Source of the DNA: Candidatus Bathyarchaeota archaeon
Lineage (GTDB): Archaea; Thermoproteota; Bathyarchaeia; TCS64; B23
Reading direction: 5' to 3'
Assembly (NCBI GenBank): GCA_029259285.1
Contig: JAPDJB010000069.1
Coordinates: 1-8,470 of the forward strand
Length of the DNA stretch: 8,470 nucleotides
Positions 1 to 6,024 of this stretch are shown here, in pieces. Position 1 is the first letter of the stretch. Each line of letters opens with the position of its first letter. The notes beneath the pieces are model-generated. The model did no database searches and was not told the origin of the DNA. It saw nothing but the letters and a program-made list of their open reading frames with translations. The translations under genes and the position numbers were made by a program.

Positions 1-102
1 CCTCAGGACTTCGTAGACGCCCTCATGAAGTTGAGGGAGGCCGTTGAGAGATACCTCCCCTCCATACGCCCCTCAGCCGAGTCCAGGGAGGGAGGCGGCT
101 GA
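1..102 (+). CDS. C-terminal end of an unidentified upstream protein (partial)
   Basis: Frame 1 is open from the first base to a TGA at 100-102, giving the last 33 residues of a protein that begins outside the window. The visible part starts PQDFVDALMKLREAVERYL, a probable amphipathic helix, and ends in a short polar Gly-rich tail (SREGGG). This is too little to assign a family. The reading frame is supported by codon choice like that of the neighbours (GCC, CTC, AGG, ATA) and by the stop lying directly at the edge of the moaA promoter. It is not obviously part of the cofactor operon, because a separate promoter follows the stop. Confidence 0.6.
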   Translation, partial: PQDFVDALMKLREAVERYLPSIRPSAESREGGG

Positions 103-130
103 ACCGATATATTTTTCCGTGTATATCGCT
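103..130 (+). promoter_or_regulatory. Candidate ModE-type operator before moaA
   Basis: Two half-sites, ACCGATATATT (103-113) and TGTATATCGCT (120-130), flank a 6-nt centre (114-119). CGATATA and TATATCG form a perfect 7-bp inverted repeat. The layout matches the ModE consensus as I recall it (ATCGnTATATA, 6 nt, TATATAnCGAT) at 16 of 20 specified positions, with exactly the right spacing. The site covers the TATA box and lies just upstream of the expected transcription start. A molybdate-bound repressor sitting here would block transcription of the Moco operon. Regulation by ModE is an inference; no modE gene is in the window. Confidence 0.6.
104..114 (+). promoter_or_regulatory. Archaeal TATA-box promoter of the moa operon
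   Basis: An AT-rich box (ATATATTT, 107-114) sits in otherwise GC-rich DNA, directly downstream of the preceding gene's stop and about 30 nt before the moaA start. Short purines (GAA at 101-103) could serve as a weak BRE. Initiation about 25 nt downstream of the box centre would fall near 135, leaving a leader of only a few bases. This fits the absence of a good Shine-Dalgarno sequence before moaA. Confidence 0.6.
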
Positions 131-141
131 ATAGGGGCAAC

Positions 142-1074
142 GTGGCAACCCCCTTACATCCCCTCACAGACCCTTATGGAAGAGTTATAGATACGCTGAG
201 GATCTCCGTGACTCAACGCTGCGACTTCAACTGCATCTACTGCCATAGGGAGGGGGAGAGGAATCCGAGGCGTGAACTCACCGTCGAGGAGATAGAGCGA
301 ATCGCCGCTGCCGCCTCCTCCCTAGGCATATCGAGATTCAAGATCACGGGGGGTGAACCCCTACTACGCGGAGACATCGCCGAGATCATCCAGGCCGTCA
401 GCCCCCATGCGAAGGAGGTGTCGATGACGACGAATGGCTCGCACCTTGAAGCCCTAGCCCATAGGCTTAGGGAGGCTGGATTGGCGAGGGTGAATGTAAG
501 CCTCCCCTCCATGAGGGGGGAGATCTTCAAGTTGATAACCGGCGTCGACGCCCTGAAACGCGTGTTGAGGGGGGTTGAAGCAGCCATAGACGCCGGATTG
601 ACACCGCTGAAGCTGAACATCGTCATCCTCAGAGGCCTGAACTCGGGGGAGATCCCAAGACTACTCGACTACTCCAGGGAGATTGGGGCAATCCTACAGC
701 TCATAGAACTCCAGCCCCTGAGGAGGGGAAGCACTATCTGGAGGCGTCTCCACCTCGACCTTAAGCCCCTGGAGAAGCTCTTCGAGGCCGAGGCGGCGAG
801 GATTGAGGAGAAGGGGGAGCAGAGCCGAAGGAGGTATCACCTCAAAAATGGAGCAGTCGTGGAGATCGTCAGGGGAGTTGAGAACCCAGAGTTCTGCCTC
901 CACTGCCATAGGCTGAGGCTCACCTCCGACGGCTACCTCAAGCCCTGCCTGATGAGGGATGACAACCTCGTAGATCTCCTCCCCCTCCTCCCAGGAAACC
1001 CAGATGACGGCCTAATAGAGGCCTTCGAGGAGGCGATTAGAAGGCGTAGACCATACTGGGTGAGACAGCCATGA
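142..1074 (+). CDS. moaA: GTP 3',8-cyclase, radical SAM (MoaA)
   Basis: MoaA is a radical-SAM enzyme that, with MoaC, converts GTP to cyclic pyranopterin monophosphate, the first intermediate of molybdenum/tungsten cofactor synthesis. The N-terminal cluster motif is CX3CX2C (C27, C31, C34), followed by the SAM-binding GGEPLLR (70-76) and TTNG (96-99). The C-terminal GTP-binding [4Fe-4S] cluster motif is CX2CX13C (C252, C255, C269), exactly the spacing usual for MoaA. At 310 residues it is of normal archaeal length. It ends RPYWVRQP, without the terminal Gly-Gly of bacterial and human enzymes. The start is the GTG at 142: the DPYGRVIDTLRISVT block that opens the family begins at residue 10. 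It has no clear Shine-Dalgarno sequence and is probably near-leaderless. It is first in a tightly overlapping moa operon. Confidence 0.97.
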   Translation: MATPLHPLTDPYGRVIDTLRISVTQRCDFNCIYCHREGERNPRRELTVEEIERIAAAASSLGISRFKITGGEPLLRGDIAEIIQAVSPHAKEVSMTTNGSHLEALAHRLREAGLARVNVSLPSMRGEIFKLITGVDALKRVLRGVEAAIDAGLTPLKLNIVILRGLNSGEIPRLLDYSREIGAILQLIELQPLRRGSTIWRRLHLDLKPLEKLFEAEAARIEEKGEQSRRRYHLKNGAVVEIVRGVENPEFCLHCHRLRLTSDGYLKPCLMRDDNLVDLLPLLPGNPDDGLIEAFEEAIRRRRPYWVRQP

Positions 1075-1310
1075 AGGTGAGGATCCTCTACTTCGCAAGG
1101 TTGAGGGAGACGCTGAGCATAGAGGAGGAAACCATCGAGCTTCCAGAGGGGACTACAGTTGAAACCCTATTGGGAATCCTCAAAAATCGTCATCAAGCCC
1201 TGAGGAGGCTTAGATTTCTGATATCCGTCAACGCGGAGTACGCCTCCCCGAATAGGGGGTTGAGGGAGGGGGATGTGATAGCTCTCTTCCCACCTGTAAG
1301 CGGTGGTTGA
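1071..1310 (+). CDS. moaD: Molybdopterin synthase small subunit, sulfur carrier (MoaD)
   Basis: This is a 79-residue ubiquitin-fold sulfur carrier. As a C-terminal thiocarboxylate it donates the sulfurs that MoaE uses to turn cyclic pyranopterin phosphate into molybdopterin. The family signature is visible at the end: EGDVIALFPPVSGG, finishing in the obligatory Gly-Gly. The start begins VRILYFARLRE, typical of MoaD. The ATG overlaps the moaA stop by 4 nt (ATGA) and has a Shine-Dalgarno GGTGA at 1059-1063, 7 nt upstream. The MoeB-type enzyme that activates MoaD is not in this window. The related ThiS-type carriers also end in GG, but the FPPVSGG tail and the moaE gene directly after it favour MoaD. 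Confidence 0.95.
   Translation: MKVRILYFARLRETLSIEEETIELPEGTTVETLLGILKNRHQALRRLRFLISVNAEYASPNRGLREGDVIALFPPVSGG
1302..1306 (+). promoter_or_regulatory. Ribosome binding site deciding the moaE start
   Basis: GGTGG lies 5 nt before the ATG at 1312, inside the last codons of moaD. It favours ATG 1312 over the in-frame GTG at 1303, which would sit inside this site. Confidence 0.5.
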
Positions 1311-1311
1311 T

Positions 1312-1734
1312 ATGATCAAGTTGATGAGGGAAGAGCCATCCATCGATGAGGCCCTTCAAGGGCTTAGGCTTCGAAGGGTTGGAGCCATATCGATCTTCGT
1401 AGGTATAGTTCGAGGCGAGACTGGAGGCCGCGTCGTGGAGGCCCTAGAGATAGAGGCCTACGATGAGATGGCTCTAAAGGAGATGGAGAGGATTAGAGTT
1501 GAAGCCCTTAAGCAATTCAAGGTGGAGGAGGTGATCATCCTCCATAGGGTTGGAAGACTTAGAGTCGGTGAGATCATCCTCATAATCCTCGTCGCGGCGG
1601 CTCACAGGGATGAAGCCTTCAAAGCCTGCCGCTACGTCTTGGAGGAGTTGAAGAGGAGGGTTCCCCTATGGAAGAGGGAGATAACACCTATGGGGGCGAC
1701 CTGGGTGGAGGGTGAAGGCGTTGAGGGATGCTGA
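1312..1734 (+). CDS. moaE: Molybdopterin synthase catalytic subunit (MoaE)
   Basis: MoaE is the large subunit of molybdopterin synthase; it forms a heterotetramer with MoaD and installs the dithiolene on cyclic pyranopterin phosphate. Counting from ATG 1312 (140 residues), the key positions are R34 (FVGIVRG), H98-R99 (AAAHRDEAF), K114 (EELKRRVP) and K121 (PLWKRE). Each sits at a constant offset of 5 from the E. coli residues R39, H103, R104, K119 and K126, so the active site looks intact. The ATG follows the moaD stop by one base and has GGTGG 5 nt upstream; a GTG at 1303 in the same frame would add only three residues. The 3' end overlaps moaC. MoaD and MoaE are separate here, not fused as in some archaea. 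Confidence 0.96.
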   Translation: MIKLMREEPSIDEALQGLRLRRVGAISIFVGIVRGETGGRVVEALEIEAYDEMALKEMERIRVEALKQFKVEEVIILHRVGRLRVGEIILIILVAAAHRDEAFKACRYVLEELKRRVPLWKREITPMGATWVEGEGVEGC

Positions 1735-2170
1735 GCCCATCAGGATGGTGGACATCTCCCAAAAGACGGTGGTTCATAGGGAGGCGGAGGCCGCTGGGAG
1801 GATCATACTGAAGCCTGAAACCCTCAAGGCTATTAAGGATGGAATGGTGGAGAAGGGTGATCCGCTCACCGTCGCCGAGGTGGCCGCCATACAGGCCGTG
1901 AAGCGAACGGCTGAACTCATACCCCTCTGCCACCCCATACCGATAACGGGTATAGACCTCAAATTCACCCTAGGCGAAGACCATGTCGATGTGAGATGCC
2001 GAGTTAAGGCAGAGTATAAGACCGGCGTCGAGATGGAGGCCCTCATAGGCGTAGCCGTAGCCCTCCTCACCATCTGGGATATGGTGAAGTACCTGGAGAA
2101 GGATGAGGGGGGGCAGTATCCCCATACATCCATCGTCGACATCAGGGTGGTGGAGAAGCTGAAGGGGTGA
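1712..2170 (+). CDS. moaC: Cyclic pyranopterin monophosphate synthase (MoaC)
   Basis: MoaC converts 3',8-cyclo-7,8-dihydro-GTP, the MoaA product, into cyclic pyranopterin monophosphate. The signature LIPLCHPIPIT is at 69-79 (with H74), GVEMEALIGVAV follows at 105-116, and the catalytic pair D123/K126 lies in TIWDMVK. These correspond to E. coli D128 and K131 with the same spacing. The tail KDEGGQYPHTSIVDIRVVEK is of the archaeal form. At 152 residues the length is normal. The start is uncertain. GTG 1712 overlaps moaE by 23 nt. TTG 1721 in the same frame has a better-placed GGAGGGTGA (1707-1715) 5 nt upstream. ATG 1745 would begin exactly at the conserved MVDIS but has no Shine-Dalgarno sequence. 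Confidence 0.96.
   Translation: MKALRDAEPIRMVDISQKTVVHREAEAAGRIILKPETLKAIKDGMVEKGDPLTVAEVAAIQAVKRTAELIPLCHPIPITGIDLKFTLGEDHVDVRCRVKAEYKTGVEMEALIGVAVALLTIWDMVKYLEKDEGGQYPHTSIVDIRVVEKLKG
2166..2170 (+). promoter_or_regulatory. Ribosome binding site deciding the moaB start
   Basis: GGTGA lies 5 nt before ATG 2176, at the same spacing as the other internal sites of this operon. It includes the moaC stop codon. It argues against GTG 2167 as the start, since that GTG is part of the site itself. Confidence 0.55.
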
Positions 2171-2175
2171 GCATC

Positions 2176-2673
2176 ATGGAGGAGCATAGAAGGGATCAGC
2201 GCATCAGGGCCAACTTCGCCCTGTTGATAACGAGCGATGTCCGAACCCATAAGACCGATGAGACCGGTAGGACAGCCCGTCGACTATTGGAGGAGGCTGG
2301 ACATAGAGTTGTAGCCCATCAAATCGTGGGAAACGACATCGAAGCGATTAGGAAGACGTTGAGGGGCTACTTGGAGGATGAGGGCATCGACGCCATCCTC
2401 ATCAGCGGGGGAACAGGCGTCAGCTCTAAGGATAGAACCATAGAGGCTGTGGAGCCTCTCCTTGAGAGGGAGCTGCCAGGCTTCGGAGAGATCTTCAGGA
2501 TGCTCAGCTACCAGGAGATCGGTGCCGCAGCCCTACTCAGCAGAGCTAAGGCCGGATTGTCAGCCGGTAAGCCCATCTTCTGTCTACCAGGCTCCGTCTC
2601 CGCCGTCAGGTTAGCCCTGGAGAAGTTGATCCTCCCCCTCATAGGGCATCTACTCTGGGAGGTGCGAAGATGA
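2176..2673 (+). CDS. moaB: Molybdopterin adenylyltransferase (MoaB/Mog family)
   Basis: This is a single MoCF_biosynth (MogA-fold) domain of 165 residues. In archaea, MoaB of this type performs the Mg-ATP-dependent adenylation of molybdopterin that prepares it for metal insertion by MoeA. Visible motifs, counted from ATG 2176, are LLITSDVR (17-24), the molybdopterin-binding GGTGVSSKD (78-86), PGFGEIFR (101-108), ALLSRAKAG (119-127) and the LPGS turn (137-140) followed by AVRLAL. The GFGEIFR and LSRA blocks are typical of MoaB/Mog and separate it from CinA. The start is set by the Shine-Dalgarno GGTGA. The 3' end overlaps moeA by 4 nt. Bacterial MoaB can be inactive, but the archaeal form is generally taken as the Mog equivalent. 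Confidence 0.94.
   Translation: MEEHRRDQRIRANFALLITSDVRTHKTDETGRTARRLLEEAGHRVVAHQIVGNDIEAIRKTLRGYLEDEGIDAILISGGTGVSSKDRTIEAVEPLLERELPGFGEIFRMLSYQEIGAAALLSRAKAGLSAGKPIFCLPGSVSAVRLALEKLILPLIGHLLWEVRR
2658..2664 (+). promoter_or_regulatory. Strong Shine-Dalgarno site of moeA
   Basis: GGAGGTG lies 5 nt before ATG 2670 within the last codons of moaB. It is the best match in the window to the archaeal anti-Shine-Dalgarno complement GGAGGTGAT, and it fixes the moeA start. Confidence 0.6.
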
Positions 2674-3920
2674 CCCTCTTCAAGAGGCTTACACCAAGAG
2701 TTGAGGCCCTGAGACTCATCGAGGAGCATATCAGGCCCATAGAGAGGACAGAAACCCTCCCCCTAGAGGAGGCCTGTGGAAGAGGCCTCGCGGAGGATAT
2801 CATATCCCCCATGGATATCCCACCCTTCGACAGGGCAGCCATGGATGGATACGCCGTGAGAGCTGAGGACACCTATGGAGCCTCAACCCACTCACCGAGG
2901 AGGCTTAAACTCATCGGAGTCCAAGGCGTGGGGGAACTCCATGAAAACGAGATAGGGCCAGGGGAGTGTATCCAAGTCTCTACGGGCAGCCCCCTCCCAG
3001 GGGGATGCGACGCCGTCGTTATGAGGGAATACGCCGAGGCCCATGGGGAATACATAGAGGTATACTCACCCGTCTACCCAGGCGCAAACATCTCCAAGAG
3101 GGGTGAGGACATCGGAAGGGGGGAAACCGTGGTCGAAGCCGGCGTCCAACTGACGCCTGCGAGGATTGGAGCCATAGCCGCCATAGGCATAGAGCGAGTG
3201 GAAGTCTATGAAAAGCCGAGGGTGGCGATCATAGCCACAGGCTCGGAGGTGAAGCCGCCAGGATCGAGGCTCAAGCCTGGGGAGATCTATGACATAAACT
3301 CCTATACACTCTCAGCCATCGTCTCCAGCCATGGCGGCATACCCATCAGAATGGGCATCATCCCCGACGATGTCGAGGCCTTGGAAAAGGCAATCGGCGA
3401 GGCGGTTGAAGGCTGCGACCTCATCGTTTTATCCGGTGGGAGCTCCGTAGGCACCGCGGATCTCCTGAGGGGCGTGGTGGAGAAGCTTGGCCGCATCGTA
3501 TTTCACGGCCTCCAGATGAAGCCTGGGAAGCCCACCCTCTTCGCCCTCATCGAGGGTAAGCCCCTCCTCGGGATGCCAGGCTATCCGACATCATGCCTCA
3601 GTAATGCCTACCTCTTCCTCATCCCAGCCCTGAGAAGGATGGCGCACCTCCCACCCTACAGGCCTAGAACTATGAGGGCTAAGCTCTCAAGGCGTGTGGT
3701 GGCCTCCACGGGAAGGGAGCAGGTTCTCACCGTCCGCCTCATCAACGGAGAGGCACAACCCGTTTTCAAGGAGTCCGGAGCCATTACAAGTATGAGTAGA
3801 GCCGATGGCTATATCCTCATACCCATAGGGGTAGACGTCCTAGAGGAGGGGGAGGAGGTGGAGGTCTACCTATTCGAGGATATATGGGATTTCTCCTTGG
3901 GCCATCGCTTCACTCGTTAA
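2670..3920 (+). CDS. moeA: Molybdopterin molybdenumtransferase (MoeA)
   Basis: MoeA inserts molybdate (or tungstate) into adenylated molybdopterin, releasing AMP. At 416 residues it has the full classic architecture. The N-terminal MoeA domains I/II cover about 10-180, with PPFDRAAMDGYAVR at 51-64, TGSPLPGGCDAVV at 105-117 and KRGEDIGRGETV at 143-154. The MoCF_biosynth domain covers about 184-325, with IATGSEV, GGSSVGTAD at 256-264 (D264 the metal-site Asp), MKPGKPT at 283-289 and MPGYPTS at 302-308. The C-terminal domain IV covers about 331-404. No periplasmic-binding-like domain is fused, unlike some archaeal paralogues. Many archaea carry two MoeA copies, thought to be split between Mo and W; only one is here and the metal cannot be told from the sequence. 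The ATG overlaps the moaB stop by 4 nt (ATGA). It is last in the Moco operon. Confidence 0.96.
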   Translation: MTLFKRLTPRVEALRLIEEHIRPIERTETLPLEEACGRGLAEDIISPMDIPPFDRAAMDGYAVRAEDTYGASTHSPRRLKLIGVQGVGELHENEIGPGECIQVSTGSPLPGGCDAVVMREYAEAHGEYIEVYSPVYPGANISKRGEDIGRGETVVEAGVQLTPARIGAIAAIGIERVEVYEKPRVAIIATGSEVKPPGSRLKPGEIYDINSYTLSAIVSSHGGIPIRMGIIPDDVEALEKAIGEAVEGCDLIVLSGGSSVGTADLLRGVVEKLGRIVFHGLQMKPGKPTLFALIEGKPLLGMPGYPTSCLSNAYLFLIPALRRMAHLPPYRPRTMRAKLSRRVVASTGREQVLTVRLINGEAQPVFKESGAITSMSRADGYILIPIGVDVLEEGEEVEVYLFEDIWDFSLGHRFTR

Positions 3921-3928
3921 AGTTAAAG
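3916..3928 (+). promoter_or_regulatory. Possible TATA-type promoter of the folC-like gene
   Basis: GTTAAAGTTAAAG spans the moeA stop and the short gap after it. Its centre is about 25-30 nt before ATG 3952, the distance expected for a near-leaderless archaeal transcript. The motif is a weak TATA match, so read-through from the Moco operon is equally possible. Confidence 0.35.
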
Positions 3929-3951
3929 GATTCACCCCGTAAGTGATAATA

Positions 3952-5265
3952 ATGTCGTCATATAAGGATGTTATAGAATGGTTATTTAATCTAAGACGCT
4001 TCGGCTCTAAGCCAGGCCTTGAGAGAATCAGCTATCTCCTAAAGGCGTTGGATAATCCACATGAGAGATTTAGGGCCATCCACATAACCGGAACCAATGG
4101 TAAAGGCTCAACGACGGCGATGGCCGCCTCGATATTGAGATCCGCGGGATTCAAGGTGGGCATGTACACCTCACCCCACCTCTCCAGCTTCACTGAGAGG
4201 ATCATCGTCGACGATGATCGAATACCTGTCAAGGAGGTTGTGAGACTCGTCGAAGAGATTAGACCCATAGCCGAGGAGATGGAGGAGAAGCCAGAGCTGG
4301 GGCATCCAACCTTCTTTGAAGTGACCACCGCGATCGGATTCGAATACTTCGCTGAGCAGGGCGTGGATCTCGCCGTGGTGGAGGTCGGCATGGGGGGGAA
4401 GCTCGATGCGACGAATGTGGTTCACTCCCTAGCCTCTGTGATCACGAATGTCAGCCTTGAGCATACCGAGGTTCTCGGGAAAACAGTCCTGGAGATAGCT
4501 GAGAAGAAGGCGGGGATCATAAAGGAGGGGGCACCCCTCATCACGGCGGCTGAGCAGCCGGAGGTGCTGAAACTCTTCGAGGAGATCTGCGGGGAGCGAG
4601 GATCCGAGATGTTCGTGGTTGGGAGGGATATCAGGTATAGGAGACTCCGCCACAGCCTGGAGGGGCAATGGTTCAACTTAGAGGGACTTAGGGGAGTCTA
4701 CGAGAATCTCCACATAAGATTGCTGGGGCGTCATCAGCTTAGGAATGCCTCCTGCGCCGTGGGGGCGGTGGAGGCTCTAAGCCTCCACGGCATAGAGATC
4801 CCTGAGAAAGCCATTAGGGAAGGCTTATCGAGGGCTAGGTGGCCTGGAAGGCTTGAGGTGGTTCAGAGGAGACCCCTCGTCGTCCTAGACTGCGCCAAGG
4901 ATCCAAAGGCTGCGGAGAATCTCAGCACGGTGATCCAAGAGGAGTTCGATTATAATAGGTTGATCATCGTAGTGAGCATCTCATCGGATAAGGATATACC
5001 ATCGATGATCGACTCCCTCTCAAGGGTTGGAGACTACTTTATAGTGACTAGGCATGGAGTCATGGGGCGGGCCGCTGATCCTAACGTCATCGCCGGTGAG
5101 TTGAAGCGGAACTCCAAGCCCCATGAGATCGTGGAGGGGGTTGGAGAGGCCGTGGAGAGGGCGCTAGAGATGGCTGGGGAGGGGGACATGATACTCATCA
5201 CAGGCTCCGTATTCACCGTTGGAGAGGCACGGGAGAGATGGTTTAAACCCCCAAACGAGATATGA
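3952..5265 (+). CDS. folC: FolC-like Mur-ligase-family protein (folylpolyglutamate/dihydrofolate synthase type)
   Basis: Proteins of this family add glutamate to folate or dihydropteroate with ATP. Counting from ATG 3952 (437 residues, normal length), it shows the P-loop GTNGKGS (47-53), SPHLSSFTERI (74-84), FFEVTTAIGFEYF (121-133), GMGGKLDATN (146-155), KAGIIK (186-191), RHQLRNASCAVGA (260-272), WPGRLE (297-302) and a C-terminal TGS (417-419). The usual DGAHNP at the start of the C-terminal domain is instead DCAKDP (313-318), and the usual central DH is EH (170-171). The fold and ATP site are clear, but the exact substrate is not. Archaeal C1 carriers differ from folate, so another pterin or amide-bond reaction is possible. 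GTG 3943 is an alternative start. Part of a Shine-Dalgarno sequence (GTGAT, 3943-3947) precedes ATG 3952. The stop overlaps the next gene by 4 nt. Confidence 0.88.
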   Translation: MSSYKDVIEWLFNLRRFGSKPGLERISYLLKALDNPHERFRAIHITGTNGKGSTTAMAASILRSAGFKVGMYTSPHLSSFTERIIVDDDRIPVKEVVRLVEEIRPIAEEMEEKPELGHPTFFEVTTAIGFEYFAEQGVDLAVVEVGMGGKLDATNVVHSLASVITNVSLEHTEVLGKTVLEIAEKKAGIIKEGAPLITAAEQPEVLKLFEEICGERGSEMFVVGRDIRYRRLRHSLEGQWFNLEGLRGVYENLHIRLLGRHQLRNASCAVGAVEALSLHGIEIPEKAIREGLSRARWPGRLEVVQRRPLVVLDCAKDPKAAENLSTVIQEEFDYNRLIIVVSISSDKDIPSMIDSLSRVGDYFIVTRHGVMGRAADPNVIAGELKRNSKPHEIVEGVGEAVERALEMAGEGDMILITGSVFTVGEARERWFKPPNEI

Positions 5266-6002
5266 TGACCCACAATAGATCACCCAGAAGCCTGGGGATG
5301 AGGGCTATCCCCCTCATCTCCTCCCTCGCTGCCCTATATGCCGCCGTAAGCCTACTCCCAAGCTTCCCAATCATAGGAGTCGCCAGATCGAGGATCTCGA
5401 TTGCTAGATCGCTGGAGATGAGCTATGGCATAATCCTCGGCCCCATCATCGGGCCCTTAACCGCGTTTCTAGGGGCGTTCATAGGGAAGATTTTAAGCAT
5501 GGACTTCTTCGGCATATACTTCACACCCCTAGCCTTCATCTCCTCACTGACGGCGGCTGCGATGAGTAGGTATAGGGTGTTTAACATTAGGGGATGGATA
5601 GTAGCCTCATTTATCTCAATGATATTCATAATTTCTTGGTATGCGACCCCAATAGGTCGCAAAGCACCCCTTTATCCGATGCCTCATTTAATAGGCCTCA
5701 TCATAATAATTACATGGAGGGACAAGATAGCCGGCTATATTCATAGTGGGGATAAAACGGAGATGGTAATGGGAGTTGCCTTATGCGGTTTCTCCTCAAC
5801 CATGACTGGACATATGCTTGGAAACTTGATCTTTATGGCATTGCTATCTAATATAGCGTCGCCATCCTTCTTCATGGCGCTTTTACCCCTCTCAGTAATG
5901 GAGCGGTTAACGATCACGTTAATAGGGACGGTCATTGGGGTTCCTTTCATTTTAATTGTGAAGAGAAACTTTCCAAACCTCATCAGAAATATGGGGACAT
6001 AG
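5262..6002 (+). CDS. Integral membrane protein resembling an ECF transporter S component
   Basis: This is a 246-residue, strongly hydrophobic protein with about six to seven likely membrane segments, at roughly residues 14-33, 54-78, 83-101, 111-128, 141-152, 168-195 and 204-234. The GIILGPIIGPLTAFLGAFIGKIL-like block (56-78, Gly/Pro-rich) and an AALYA motif in the first helix resemble ECF-type vitamin S components, where an AxxxA-type motif contacts the T subunit. No energising EcfA or EcfT gene is in the window. The ATG overlaps the folC-like stop by 4 nt, implying co-translation and suggesting a pterin, folate or related vitamin cargo. ATG 5265 and ATG 5298 are alternative starts. The 3' half (from about 5580) is much more AT-rich than its neighbours. 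The substrate is unknown, and the family call is by pattern only. Confidence 0.65.
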   Translation: MMTHNRSPRSLGMRAIPLISSLAALYAAVSLLPSFPIIGVARSRISIARSLEMSYGIILGPIIGPLTAFLGAFIGKILSMDFFGIYFTPLAFISSLTAAAMSRYRVFNIRGWIVASFISMIFIISWYATPIGRKAPLYPMPHLIGLIIIITWRDKIAGYIHSGDKTEMVMGVALCGFSSTMTGHMLGNLIFMALLSNIASPSFFMALLPLSVMERLTITLIGTVIGVPFILIVKRNFPNLIRNMGT

Positions 6003-6005
6003 AGC

Positions 6006-6014
6006 TTTATTTTT
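6006..6014 (+). promoter_or_regulatory. T-rich gap element: terminator or TATA box
   Basis: TTTATTTTT lies right after the stop of the membrane-protein gene (6000-6002) and just before the LipS-type gene. It could be an archaeal T-run terminator ending the folC unit. It could also be a TATA box starting transcription near 6034, close to the in-frame GTG there. I cannot choose between them from the sequence. Confidence 0.35.
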
Positions 6015-6019
6015 GGTGA
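6015..6019 (+). promoter_or_regulatory. Ribosome binding site suggesting the LipS-type start
   Basis: GGTGA lies 5 nt before GTG 6025. It makes the upstream in-frame TTG 6013 and GTG 6016, which overlap this site, unlikely starts. Confidence 0.4.
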
Positions 6020-6024
6020 GAGAA

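Noticed and set aside
2800..2820. Two nearby GATATC-type palindromes in moeA
   Set aside because: They are short 6-bp palindromes inside strongly conserved coding sequence, with no promoter context.
5642..5661. Perfect 7-bp inverted repeat TGCGACC / GGTCGCA with a 6-nt loop
   Set aside because: It lies inside the membrane-protein frame with no following T run, so it is not a terminator. The arms are short enough to arise by chance.
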